NCBI GenBank assembly: GCA_024867545.1
Contig: JANFNE010000037.1
Coordinates: forward strand, 186,001-250,000
Direction of reading: 5' to 3'
Source: Phytopythium helicoides
Taxonomy: Eukaryota; Oomycota; Peronosporomycetes; Pythiales; Pythiaceae
DNA: 64,000 nt
Positions 10,585-20,290 of the stretch are shown here, in pieces (position 1 is the stretch's first letter; the number at the start of each line of letters is the position of its first letter). The position numbers and the translations under genes were made by a program. Below the pieces are notes generated by a model that worked only from the letters and a program-made list of their open reading frames with translations, ran no database searches and was not told where the DNA came from.

Positions 10585-11717
10585 CGAGCGGCTCGGTTTG
10601 AGCTTTGACGAGGTGGAGGAGGAGAGGTACTTGTGCTCTTGAGGAGATAAAATGCGAACTGGCAGAGGTTGGGGACGGAGTTGTATTGACAATGACAAGC
10701 AGATGGAGACTGTAGCCATCGCTGGATAGACACGAAGCCAATCATCACAGGTTGCATCAGAATTCAGCCAAATATTGAGTGAGCCAATCAGACTCCGCGC
10801 TCAGAGATGCTTGGTCAGTGGCGCGCGTGATGGCAGGTGACCATGGCTTCGCTTTGCTACCGATGACTGGATAGGCAAGTGCTCTCCATTCCAGACTTGT
10901 CGAAGACGATGATGTGGACAATTTGTGGTGTCGACGCTGACACGTCAAAGCATTTCGGTTCGTCAGCAGGGCGATGGATCTCGTTCAGCAGAAGCCGTCA
11001 GCAAAGTCGATCGCTCTGTCAGCATTTCAATCTCTCTGTCTCACTTCAAATCGAGTGTACGAGGAGCGCAAGCATCGCACGAATCGCAGAGGCGACTTGA
11101 TGGTGCTCGTCAACACGACTCAGCTCATGGCTGGGTCAAACTGGAAACCCAAATTAGCTGACACTAGGTGATGCTCACACAAGGCGTCGCAGCCGTCATA
11201 CCTGTTTGCCGCTTCCTGTCATCTGGCCATTCCGTGTACAAAGCACGTGGGCAACTTCCAAATTGCTCAGGCAGATACCGCCGCACCTGGCTTGTCGTTT
11301 CCGAGTCTTCCACGATCGAAACCAAGCTCGATGAGAAATATCCCCACTCTCTCTCTCTCTCTCAACAACAGCAGTGTCGTGCGGGCAGAAGTGTGCTCAA
11401 TTCTCAATTGCAACAACAGTCAACCGAGTATGACCTTCATCGAGTGATGCGCACTCTCCGTCTAGTAGCTTCTTCAACAAGAAGTGTTCGCTTGATGGTA
11501 GACGTGCATTCAAAATCCACACAAATTTCTTTGAGGGGAAGCGAGTTAAGGTTGGCTGACTGTCGGCCAAAGACGCGGATGCTGCCAGACACCTACTGCG
11601 TTCAGCTCTGCCTGCGCGCGACTCTTTAGCACCGTGTTGAAGTCCTTGTGTCGGTTTACTGTTCGTGAAAAGGCTGCAAGCGCCTGTCTTGACGACGAAA
11701 ATCTCCTCCGTCATCCT
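10585..11717. other. intergenic, no supported gene
   Basis: Contains only short ORFs without family resemblance. A CT dinucleotide run lies at about 11347-11362. The right end is the promoter of the first PAN/Apple gene. Confidence 0.45.
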
Positions 11718-11735
11718 GCTCATTACCACATTTTC
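11718..11735 (+). promoter_or_regulatory. oomycete initiator-like element
   Basis: GCTCATTACCACATTTTC resembles the oomycete transcription-start consensus GCTCATTYYNCAWTTT with one extra internal base and one Y-to-A change. It lies 57-80 bases before the start codon of the PAN/Apple gene, where the start site is expected. Confidence 0.6.
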
Positions 11736-11791
11736 TTCCGAGGAAATACAAGTCTTCTGCTTCCAGCTCCAAACAAGCTACTTACATCTTC

Positions 11792-12847
11792 TTGACCATG
11801 AACGCTCTATTCGGCGTCGTGGTAATCGCTACCTTCGCTGCGGTTGGTGCCAGCAATGCTGGCCCGAACCTCCGCTCGGAACTCGCGCAGTCCCCGCGCC
11901 ATCTCGAAGCCATGGAGTACATGGCGGCCATGACTGGTACTCGACCTGGCTGTTACCCTGAAGCCAACTACGACTACGTGGGCAACGACCTGGACAACAA
12001 GCCTGGTCAAGCTGCTGACTGCTGTCTAATGTGCACGACAACGGCCAACTGCCACGCGTACACTTGGACCGACCACAACGGCGGCACGTGCTGGCTCAAG
12101 ACTGGCCGCGGGAAAGTGGTCTGGAAGGCCAACGCTGTCTCGTCGATCGTCTTGCCTCCAAGCCAACCTGTGTGCAAGCTGGAGACTGGAATCGACTACA
12201 TAGGCAATGACATCGGCAGTGCTCCGGCCGCGAGTGCCGACAAGTGCTGCGCTGCATGCGAGGCCTTCCAGAACTGCCGGGCGTTCTCGTGGTCCAACCA
12301 CAACGGAGGCACATGCTGGTTCAAGAGCACAGTGAACCGGAAGATTGTGAGCGCTGGAGTGACTTCAGCTGAGCCTTTTGGGCAATTCATTGCGTTCCCG
12401 AACTGTGGTCTTGAGGAGGGCGTCGACTTCGTTGGCAACGACATTGGAAACGTTGCTGCCTCAAAGCCCGGCGACTGCTGCGCCAAGTGCATGGACACCA
12501 AGGGATGCCGCGCATTTTCCTGGACGAACCAGAACGGAGGCACGTGCTGGCTCAAGAACCTCAAGGGCGATACTGTCGCGAACGCAAACGTCGTGTCTGC
12601 AGCTGTGTTCGCCAACCCTCCTGCCCCAAGCTGCGCGCTTGAAGTTGGCGTGGACTACGTGGGCAACGACATTGGCAACGCTCCGAGCAAGGACGCGTAC
12701 GGCTGCTGCTCTATCTGCCTGCTGAAAGATGGCTGCGTGGCTTTCTCATGGAGCGACTTCAACGGCGGCACGTGCTGGCTCAAGTCGGGTAAGGGGGCGA
12801 CGACGACCAACGACAAGGTCAAGTCGGCGGTTGTTGTCGTGTACTAA
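11792..12847 (+). CDS. secreted protein with four PAN/Apple domains, copy 1
   Basis: A 351-residue protein (349 if the second Met at 11798 is used). It has a signal peptide in residues 1-20 and a short spacer containing AMEYMAAMTGT, then four tandem PAN/Apple-type modules at about 50-118, 125-195, 204-275 and 282-350. Each module has the same frame: DY(V/I)GNDI, a DCC..C pair, C(H/R)A(Y/F)(T/S)W and GGTCWLK. The fixed Cys residues fit disulfide-bonded extracellular modules that bind carbohydrate or protein. In oomycetes PAN domains occur in cellulose-binding elicitor lectins of the cell wall, but no CBM1 module is visible here, so wall or glycan binding is an inference. The gene at 13.4 kb is a tandem duplicate of the same length and module order. 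No catalytic motif is present. Confidence 0.85.
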   Translation: MTMNALFGVVVIATFAAVGASNAGPNLRSELAQSPRHLEAMEYMAAMTGTRPGCYPEANYDYVGNDLDNKPGQAADCCLMCTTTANCHAYTWTDHNGGTCWLKTGRGKVVWKANAVSSIVLPPSQPVCKLETGIDYIGNDIGSAPAASADKCCAACEAFQNCRAFSWSNHNGGTCWFKSTVNRKIVSAGVTSAEPFGQFIAFPNCGLEEGVDFVGNDIGNVAASKPGDCCAKCMDTKGCRAFSWTNQNGGTCWLKNLKGDTVANANVVSAAVFANPPAPSCALEVGVDYVGNDIGNAPSKDAYGCCSICLLKDGCVAFSWSDFNGGTCWLKSGKGATTTNDKVKSAVVVVY

Positions 12848-13287
12848 TTGTGCTCGCACAACTCGCTGGCTAACCAACGTGCGGCTTGCATGATCCGTGT
12901 GCCTCGTTGAATACATTTTTTTTTTTTTTTCTCGCACGTTACCACATCGGAGTTCACTTGCCAGCCATTCGTCAGCGACTTGTGACGCTGACACAGCCAT
13001 CGCTGCGAAACCTCCGACCGCGACGCCTCTCCGCCGTTCAATTGCGACTCAGGAGACGCCATAGCGCCGGAATGCATTTTCACCTCCCTCTTGCGAGCGT
13101 AACTAACGCTCATTTTTCGTCCGTGGCTTCCATGACGCCGATGATTCCGCACCCAGTGCGTTCAGATGCGCAGCTCCCGTTCGGACAGGAAACGCTCTCT
13201 CTGCCCGTGACGTTATACGTAGAAAAGCGCAGTGCTTGCAGTTGAGCCTGGTGAGCCTAATCCTGTTAGTCAGCAAGAAAAATCTGC
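12848..13287. other. spacer between the PAN/Apple pair
   Basis: Holds the 3' end of the first gene, a 15-base T run at 12916-12930 and the promoter of the second gene. An ATG at 13236 opens the longest frame here but lies upstream of the initiator, so it is probably not translated. Confidence 0.5.
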
Positions 13288-13288
13288 T

Positions 13289-13306
13289 AGCTCATTCCAA
13301 CATTTT
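13289..13306 (+). promoter_or_regulatory. oomycete initiator-like element
   Basis: GCTCATTCCAACATTTTC resembles GCTCATTYYNCAWTTT with one extra internal base. It is nearly the same as the element before the first PAN/Apple gene and sits about 75 bases before the ATG at 13367. It argues against the upstream ATG at 13236. Confidence 0.6.
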
Positions 13307-13366
13307 CTGCCAAGAGAATACCAAGCTCGAGCTCAGCGCCTGGTCCTTCCGCTCTTCCCGCCCAGT

Positions 13367-14423
13367 ATGGTGCCTGCTGCCTTCCGTGCCGCTGGGAATT
13401 GCGACGATGCTCTTCGCTATCTCCGCGACTGCTTCGGACTCGACCAGCCTTCGCTCAGAACTCGACCAAACTCCTCGCAATCTCGAGGCCATGGAGTACA
13501 TGGCAGCGATGACCGGGACGAAGCCTGGCTGCTATCAGGAGAAGAATTGGGCATACATCGCCAATGACGTTAGAAACCAGCCTGGACAAGCTATCGACTG
13601 CTGCTTGATGTGCCTCAACACGCAGTACTGCCACGGATACACGTGGACGGACTACAATGGCGGCACGTGCTGGCTCAAGGCCGGTCGTGGTCAGATGGTG
13701 TGGAGCCCTGGCTCCATCTCCTCGATTGTCATCAACCCTGGCCAGCCAGTCTGCAAGCTTGAGACCGGAATTGACTACGTTGGCAATGACATTGGCAACG
13801 CTCCTGCTGCGAGTGCAGACAAATGCTGCTCCGCCTGTGAAGGCTTCCAGGGCTGCCGCGCGTTCTCGTGGTCGAGCCTCAATGGCGGAACTTGCTGGTT
13901 CAAGAGTCAGGTCGTCCGCAAGATCGTGAGCACAGGTGTTACCTCCGCCGAGCCCTTTGGTCGTCCCGAGGTTCTTCGCAACTGTGGTCTCGAGAAAGAC
14001 GTCGACATTGTCGGCAACGACATTTCCAGCGTTGCTGCGGCCAAGCCCGAGGACTGTTGCTCCAAGTGCTGGGAGGTCATGGGCTGCCGAGCGTATACGT
14101 GGACTGACTTCAACGGCGGCACCTGCTGGCTCAAGAACCTGCGCGGAACCACCGTCGCGAAGAACGGTGCGTACTCCGCCACGGTCTTCGCCAACCCAGC
14201 AGCTCCATCCTGTGCACTTGAAAACGGAGTTGACTACGTCGGCAACGACATCGGTAGCGTCGCAGGTAAGGACGCGTACGACTGCTGTTCGTCCTGCCTC
14301 CTCAAGGACGGGTGCAAGGCGTTCTCATGGAGCAACTACAACAACGGCACATGCTGGCTCAAGTCGGGCAAGGGATCGACCGCGTCCAAGGCCGACGTCA
14401 AATCTTCCATTGTTGTGGTTTAA
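13367..14423 (+). CDS. secreted protein with four PAN/Apple domains, copy 2
   Basis: Tandem duplicate of the preceding gene. The four modules, the AMEYMAAMTGT spacer and the GGTCW(L/F)K / DCC..C frames are all kept; the fourth module ends with an NNGTCWLK variant. The ATG at 13367 is the first after the initiator. Read as given it is out of frame. Removing one C from the CC at 13373-13374 gives a clean signal peptide starting MVLLPSVPLG and a protein of 351 residues, exactly the length of copy 1. Without that correction the first in-frame start after the initiator is 13407, which leaves a signal peptide of only about ten residues. Probable role as for copy 1: an extracellular glycan- or protein-binding protein. 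The pair may be co-regulated through the shared initiator context. Confidence 0.8.
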
Positions 14424-14702
14424 GCGTGTCAGAGCGCTTTTGCGCTGGAAGAGAAGCGTGAGGACGCCAAAGTAGGGTTGTCGAGATTCCTTTGCTAAGT
14501 AATCCGAACGCCCTCTTCTGCGAGATCGCTGTAGCTTTCTTGCTTCCAGCACCTTCAAAATGTTGCTGCTCTTTGTCAATGCATGGAGTGATTCTGGAAC
14601 CACTTTCTTGTAGATAACTCTCAATCTGTTGCTTTGCGCTCTTCGATGGAGCTGCGGTTTCTGCTTCGTCTTGGCAACATCACAAATGCCAAAGACGGCA
14701 CT

Positions 14703-15293
14703 TCACTCGTCCATTTCCTCGGCGAAGGCAATCTCCTCGAGCATCTCCTCTGGCGACGCCTTGTGGTGCACAACCTTGGACTCCACTTTGTTGAAAAGCA
14801 GTACAACCGCTCCGAAGCTGCCGAACATGGCAGCCGAGTGCAACGCAGCCTGGGGTCCTCTCCGAATCCTCAGCAGTCCTCCGGCAATCGGCGCCGCCAG
14901 CAAAGTGTTGTACATGTCTCTCTTGCCCCTCGCCTCCTCCAGCCCCAATGACACGATGCGGAACAGACACGTGACGGTCGCGATCTTGCCCGCCGTCTCG
15001 GGCACCATGACCCTGGAATGGTGCAGCACGCCCCTCAGCCGCTGCTGCTTGGGCGACTCCATCACGCCTTCGATCGCGGCCAGCACGGACCCGAACAGCG
15101 TCCCGTAGACGAAACCCGAGCCGGTCGAGTCCACGACCTTCCTCGCAGCGACCAGCAGCTTGTGGCGCTCCGTCTGGGGCTCGCGGTGATGCTGAAGAAC
15201 GTCGGGAAAAAGCGCGTGGATCGGATCGTGCAAGTGCTGTGTTTCGTGGCCCTGCGGCTCCTCCTGACCGCCAGAAGACGCAGAAACCGGCAT
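14703..15293 (-). CDS. Tim17/Tim22/Tim23-family membrane protein
   Basis: A 196-residue frame from the Met at 15293 (an in-frame upstream Met at 15458 would give 251). From about residue 55 a Gly-rich hydrophobic stretch (GSGFVYGTLFGSVLAAIEGV) is followed by two more, one around IATVTCLFRIVSLGLEEARGK and one ending AAMFGSFGAVVLLF. The pattern of short Gly/Ala-rich helices and an Arg-Gly-rich loop (GGLLRIRRGP) is that of the Tim17/22/23 (PRAT) family. These are inner-membrane protein-import channel subunits or related mitochondrial and peroxisomal membrane proteins. It is too diverged for me to assign to Tim17, Tim22 or Tim23. The C-terminus is acidic (EEMLEEIAFAEEMDE). The 56 residues added by the upstream start contain no feature that favours it. 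Confidence 0.6.
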   Translation of the reverse strand: MPVSASSGGQEEPQGHETQHLHDPIHALFPDVLQHHREPQTERHKLLVAARKVVDSTGSGFVYGTLFGSVLAAIEGVMESPKQQRLRGVLHHSRVMVPETAGKIATVTCLFRIVSLGLEEARGKRDMYNTLLAAPIAGGLLRIRRGPQAALHSAAMFGSFGAVVLLFNKVESKVVHHKASPEEMLEEIAFAEEMDE

Positions 15294-15539
15294 GAAGACG
15301 CCCAGGATACTGGTGGAGATGCTGGTGACGGAAATGAAGCGCTCGGACGCCCTGGAGACGCGCACCACGGCCCCGACTGCAGGCGTCTCGACGGTGCCGT
15401 GCAATATGGCGCGCGTCTTCGCGCACTTGCAGTTCGGTGGTTTTTGTGTGGCCCACATTTATTTAAAGCATAGTTTGTCCAAGTGAAAATAGCTGTTATT
15501 CTATTGGAAAGGCAAGTTGAAGTGGAAGGTGTCAATCGC

Positions 15540-17419
15540 TCACGGCAGCAGCGCGATCTGGTCATCGTCCACCTCCTGCAGCTCTGGAACTGCTTCATTA
15601 ACTTCCACACCAGCACTTTCAATGTCGATGTCATCTCCGCCAAGAGGCCGTTCGCAGACCCTCAGCGTGCCGACGATGCTGGGGACTTGATACGAGCACG
15701 GCTCTGCGTGACTGCCAGACAGCTTAGCAATCACGAGAATGTCATCTCGTGGCGTCCGGGTCCAGTGGACCCTCTCCATAACCAGGAATTCGTCGTGGTC
15801 TCCCTCTATTGCCATCTTGAACAGCCCCAGGGATTTGATGGTGTCGGCGCGGTACATGAGACTGCCCGTGGTGCTTGACCTTATGTATCCACTCAATTGG
15901 ATCAGCTTGATGCGCACATCGAGCACCGTGTCGACACAGCACTCCGATGAAAGAACCCGCAGCGAACCATACTTGTATTGTACAATTGAGAGCGAGATGA
16001 TGGTTCGGATCACGAAAATGAAGCCTGCAAGCCCCAAGACGATTGTCCCGTGGCCCACGAGACTCCAGACGTAATATGAGATCGCCTCGGCCTCACGATT
16101 AGAGTCGCGCAAGTCAGACTTGTTCAAGGCCGTCAGAAATGCCTGCATTGCGACAGCGCAGAGGAGCTCGCCGATCATGGAGCTCTCTACAGAGAACAGC
16201 AGCCGCTTTGCGAACTGTGTAAATCGGCCCAGCCACCGCATGGTTTCAATCATCTCAAACAAAATGGAGAGCACGCTCGATAAGTTGTAGCCGAGCGAGA
16301 TGTACTGCACTTTTGCAAGCGGACCGTCTTTTGCTATCAGCAAAAACAGGTCCCCCATAAGGCCCTCGACTAGCAGGTCTGCAACAACGAAAGGAAACAA
16401 TGTCAGGACACCCATTGTGCAAACAATCTCCTTTCCAGAGCACACAACTTACAGAGTAGCGCTATACGGTGGAAATTTCGAGCTCCGTGCGCTGTGAGTC
16501 GCGCGCTTTCATAGATAAACACACTGGTATGGCGCAGAGTGACTGATTCACGGAGATCGGTTAAGCGCTGCGCGTGCCGCGAGCATAAAACGAAGCTTCG
16601 GCGCAGCACAAAAGCACGGTACGTGATCCAGATTGCACCAAAAATGCCGTAAAAGTACGATTGCCGGTACTCTCCTCCACCTGGAGCTGCCAAATCGTTT
16701 GCCAAGAACACGCCATTGGTGTCGTAAGACCCTAGCTTTTGCACAGCCACTACCGCTAGCTCGTCAAGTGCGCAGAACACTCCCTGACCCTCTTCGTAGA
16801 ACGAGTAGTATCCGATACTGCCGTGATAAAAGTAGTAATCGATCGAGAATCGCTCTGAAGAGGTAGCGCAAGCTTTAGGGATCTCGGATCCCCAAGCTAG
16901 CTTGGGAGAAAAAGACTTCCATATTTCCTCCGATACCGATTTGATGTGGTAGTTGCCATGGATGTTGTATTGAGGAACCACGAAATGGCAAATCACGTCT
17001 CTGCTTTCTGTCGAAGAAGCGTAGTAGTGTGATCCATGCACATTCCAAAAGATCCCAGCGATTTGTAGCCCTCGGACGGGACATACATGAGCTAAATCAT
17101 CTGTAAGTCGAGTGGATGCATCCTCAGCGCTTGCAGGAGTCAAGTCTTGAGAAATTTTGTGCGGCATCATGAGCTGCATGTAGCTGCGCACCTGAAGGAA
17201 CCAAGGAAAGAATGCAACCATGATCCAAACCATCACAAAGAGCCGCCTGGCTGGCTGAGCGAAGGAACCAGTCTTCTGTATCACGCGAACACCAACGTTT
17301 TTGGATGAAAATCCTCTCTCTGGCTGTTTCCACGTCGGTATATCCTGTGTCGTAGTTGCTTCATCGCCATCGTCTCGATGTCCATCCGCACAATATACCT
17401 GGCTGTTCTTCTTGATCAT
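15540..17419 (-). CDS. multi-pass membrane protein with ectodomain, tandem copy 1
   Basis: Two exons, 17419-16453 and 16378-15540, with a 74-base GT-AG intron (GTAAGT donor, TTGCAG acceptor). The junction restores LLYLLVEGLMGD, matching MIYFLVESLMGD in the neighbouring paralogue. The product is 601 residues. It has a cytosolic N-terminus and a first helix near residues 65-85, then an ectodomain of about 150 residues (HYYASS, QYNIHGNYHI, YYFYHGSIGYYSFYEEG). Five or six helices follow, with a Lys-Tyr-Gly-Ser-Leu-Arg motif after the last, and a C-terminal tail of about 150 residues. I recognise no enzymatic motif and know of no assigned function. It lies head to tail with its relative at 17.9-19.6 kb, so the pair arose by tandem duplication and then diverged in sequence and intron content. 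Confidence 0.8.
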
Positions 17420-17902
17420 ATCGCTGTTGAGATGAGAGCCAAGTTCACCAAAGAGGTGCCTCCACAGATCGCGTAGCTTTTAGCGACTTTCAACCGCTGA
17501 GAGTCGGTTGATGGTCAAAACAGCAGCCGAGGTTGGTTGCCCCACACTTCATTCCATGCATATTTCCACCGGCAGCTAAAACAAAAGCGGCGCTCAGGAG
17601 TTTCTCTTCTAATATTAACTGGAGTTTGTATTGCGAAACGACTGCCGTCCCAGCAGAAGTCAAATCACTGCAGCAGAGTCAGACCTGACTCCACTGAATG
17701 TTTGCATTGCATTCTTCAGTCCAATTTAGGCGTCCATGAGAGGAACCAACATCGCATACATTTCTTCTATTAACGCCATGAGGTCAAAGTTGACCAGGAA
17801 GAGTTACTTCCCGAACGATTTCACAGTGAAAATGTGCTCTGAACAGTGAAGGGGATTTACAAGAAAAAAGGTTCGAATTTACATACACTAACGATTACAA
17901 AA
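17420..17902. other. spacer between the tandem membrane genes
   Basis: Carries the promoter of the copy at 15.5-17.4 kb and the 3' end of the copy at 17.9-19.6 kb. No coding feature or clear motif found. Confidence 0.5.
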
Positions 17903-19621
17903 CTATACCGTCGCAGTTGCGCCGACTGGGAGCTGATAAAATGTTACTAGTCCCGACGATGCGATATCGTTGCTTGTTTCTGCAGGGCATGATTCCAGAT
18001 GCGATCCATGTAATGCTCCAACGACGACAAGATGCCTTCGCTTTGGCTGGGTGAACCAATCTACTCGGTAGTGTACGAGAAAATCGTTGTGGTTCCAGTC
18101 AACAGCACTCATGAGTCCAAAAGATGTCAGCGCTTGCGAGCTGTAGAGCAAATGACCATTCTCTCGGATGTAGCCAACGAGCATCACTAACTTCTGTCGG
18201 GTGCCGAGCAAGGTTTCCACGCAGCTAGGCTCAATTAGAACTTGTAAAGAACCGTACTTCACACGGGCAGTCAACAAGGTAATGGCTATTCGAGTCGCCA
18301 CGATAGCAGCGAGGAATCCAAACACAAGGACAGAGTGACCCACAAGTCCCCAGACGTAATGTGACACCGCTCCTGCAGCACGCACCGCCCGCTTCATCTC
18401 TGATCTGTTCACCGCTGTAAGAAAGTGACTAACCATGCCAGCGCAGAAAAACTCCCCGCACATCGCACCTTCGAAATTAAACAGCACTCGTTTGAACGTT
18501 TGCGTGTACCGACCCAACCATCTCTTCGATTCTACAATTTCAAAGGCGACCGAAATGAATCCGGCCAAGTTATAGCCGAGAGAGACATACTGAATCTTTG
18601 CGAACAAACCCTCTTTGGCAATCAGGAAAAATAAGTCACCCATGAGGCTTTCGACAAGAAAGTAGATCATAAGCAGCCGTTGATAATTTGTGGCGCGATG
18701 TGACGTTAAGCGCGCGCTTTCATGTGCAAAGATGATTGCATTTCCAAGGCTGAGTTCCTCACCAAGACCGTCACAATGTTTGCCGAAACGCAGACACATC
18801 AAAAGACTGCGGCGGACAACTAATACACGAAAGAGTATCCAAATGAGCTCCACGGTTTGGTAGTAATAAGATCTCCGATAGACGTCTCCGCTTCCGCCAC
18901 GATCTTGAACCAGTGAATTCCCATTGATATCAAAAGTGCCGAGCTCTCCAACTTTTACGTATCCCGTCTGATCCTCAGAGCAGTACGTGCCAACTCCTTC
19001 CTCATAATATGAGTAGTATCCAACACTACCATGATAAAAGAAATACTCTATCCTGCTTGAGTTCACAATGCCGCAATCAGTCGGTGTTCGAACGTTTTTG
19101 ATATTGTTGCCTTCATGGATATGGTACGAGCCGAAAATGTTGTATTGACCGACGATAAAGCCACAGACGATGCCGTCGTCGTGCATTCGCGGTGAGTAAT
19201 AATGTGTGGGATATATGTTCCAGAAAGCGCCAGCGATCTTGAGCTCCGTCATGGGACACCTCCCGGTCAGATTGTCGGTCAATTGAGGCGCGTTTAGTTG
19301 TGCAATCAAATTCTTCGAAACTTTGTGGGGCGTCGCGAGTTGTACGAAGCTCTTGATCTGCAGCACCATCGGGCTGAGCGCCACTCCCGTCCACGCTAGC
19401 AGCAGAAGCAGCTTTGCAGGGACTCGTGGTCGAAATGGCCGTGCAGAGACCACGAGCGCCGGATGGGGCGATAGTTCGAGCTTACGAGGCGAGACCTGCG
19501 TCATTCCAGGGCATGAAGCACTGAGCGAGGAACACGTTCGGCTGACAGATCTAACAGTAGCAACAAAAGCTGTCGGTCGTTTTTTTTTTAACTTGTGGCA
19601 ACCAAAACCAACCGCCAGCAA
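17903..19621 (-). CDS. multi-pass membrane protein with ectodomain, tandem copy 2
   Basis: A single uninterrupted 572-residue frame, paralogous to the gene at 15.5-17.4 kb along its whole length and without the intron of that gene. The first helix is near residues 70-90 (LLLLLAWTGVALSPMVLQI). The ectodomain keeps the blocks SKNL, LKIAGAFWNIYPTHYYS, GQYNIFGSYHI and FFYHGSVGYYSYYEEG. The helix cluster includes ESLMGDLFFLIAKEGLFAKI and HYVWGLVGHSVLVFGF, followed by VKYGSLQVL. The C-terminal tail contains a repeated pattern of aromatic and His residues. The conserved ectodomain motif rich in Tyr, Gly and His suggests ligand or ion binding, but this is inference. Function unknown; probably plasma-membrane. 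Confidence 0.8.
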   Translation of the reverse strand: MLAVGFGCHKLKKKRPTAFVATVRSVSRTCSSLSASCPGMTQVSPRKLELSPHPALVVSARPFRPRVPAKLLLLLAWTGVALSPMVLQIKSFVQLATPHKVSKNLIAQLNAPQLTDNLTGRCPMTELKIAGAFWNIYPTHYYSPRMHDDGIVCGFIVGQYNIFGSYHIHEGNNIKNVRTPTDCGIVNSSRIEYFFYHGSVGYYSYYEEGVGTYCSEDQTGYVKVGELGTFDINGNSLVQDRGGSGDVYRRSYYYQTVELIWILFRVLVVRRSLLMCLRFGKHCDGLGEELSLGNAIIFAHESARLTSHRATNYQRLLMIYFLVESLMGDLFFLIAKEGLFAKIQYVSLGYNLAGFISVAFEIVESKRWLGRYTQTFKRVLFNFEGAMCGEFFCAGMVSHFLTAVNRSEMKRAVRAAGAVSHYVWGLVGHSVLVFGFLAAIVATRIAITLLTARVKYGSLQVLIEPSCVETLLGTRQKLVMLVGYIRENGHLLYSSQALTSFGLMSAVDWNHNDFLVHYRVDWFTQPKRRHLVVVGALHGSHLESCPAETSNDIASSGLVTFYQLPVGATATV

Positions 19622-20290
19622 CCACCAGCCAAAAATATGGCTTCGCTCCTTCCAAAAAGTGTACCTACGCTGTTCAGTCTACGCACAAGGTGCATGATCC
19701 GCAGCTCGTCTCACATGATTTACTGCTAAATCACGAATCAGGGTGAGATGCTACGTTTGCGCCAGCAGCAAATTCTAATAACACGGTGCGTTTTGAGGTC
19801 TCTCCGGATTTATTTCGCACCGCAAAGCGATAATTGAGCCGCTGGCCGGACGCCAAAAGATCGAACGATCGTCAAAACAACAATGCAGCTTTACGACTGC
19901 ACGTTGCTGTGGACAAGTCAGCAGTTGCAGTAAACATTTCTCAAAACTTTAAAATACATTAACCTGTATAAGTTATTACATATGAATTCATAGTAGTCAC
20001 AAAAAATAATAAATAATCATTTCAATTTGTGATAACCTTTAATTTACTATACAATCCACTCCAACCCTAACAGGAGGCTCGCCTGTGGCTGCGGCTTGCA
20101 TCCGATCGCCCGTCCACTCCGCCGAGATTTGCGTCTTGGAAAACAATAAAAAAAATCTGCGGCGCTCGACGGGCGAGAGCTCCTCCTTCCGAGGTCTCGA
20201 GCTGCTTGCCACCTGCTCATGAACCCAGCCACTCGTCATTCTGCTTTTTGCATCGGTCTCCACACTCGCTCGCCGTCCTGCTCGTCCAAG
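19622..20290. other. divergent intergenic region
   Basis: An AT-rich spacer between the minus-strand membrane gene and the plus-strand GMC oxidoreductase, carrying both promoters. No gene or RNA recognised. Confidence 0.5.

Noticed and set aside
13236..13366. Upstream start for PAN/Apple copy 2
   Set aside because: It is in frame and hydrophobic but lies before the initiator element, and it would add about 60 residues without counterpart in copy 1.
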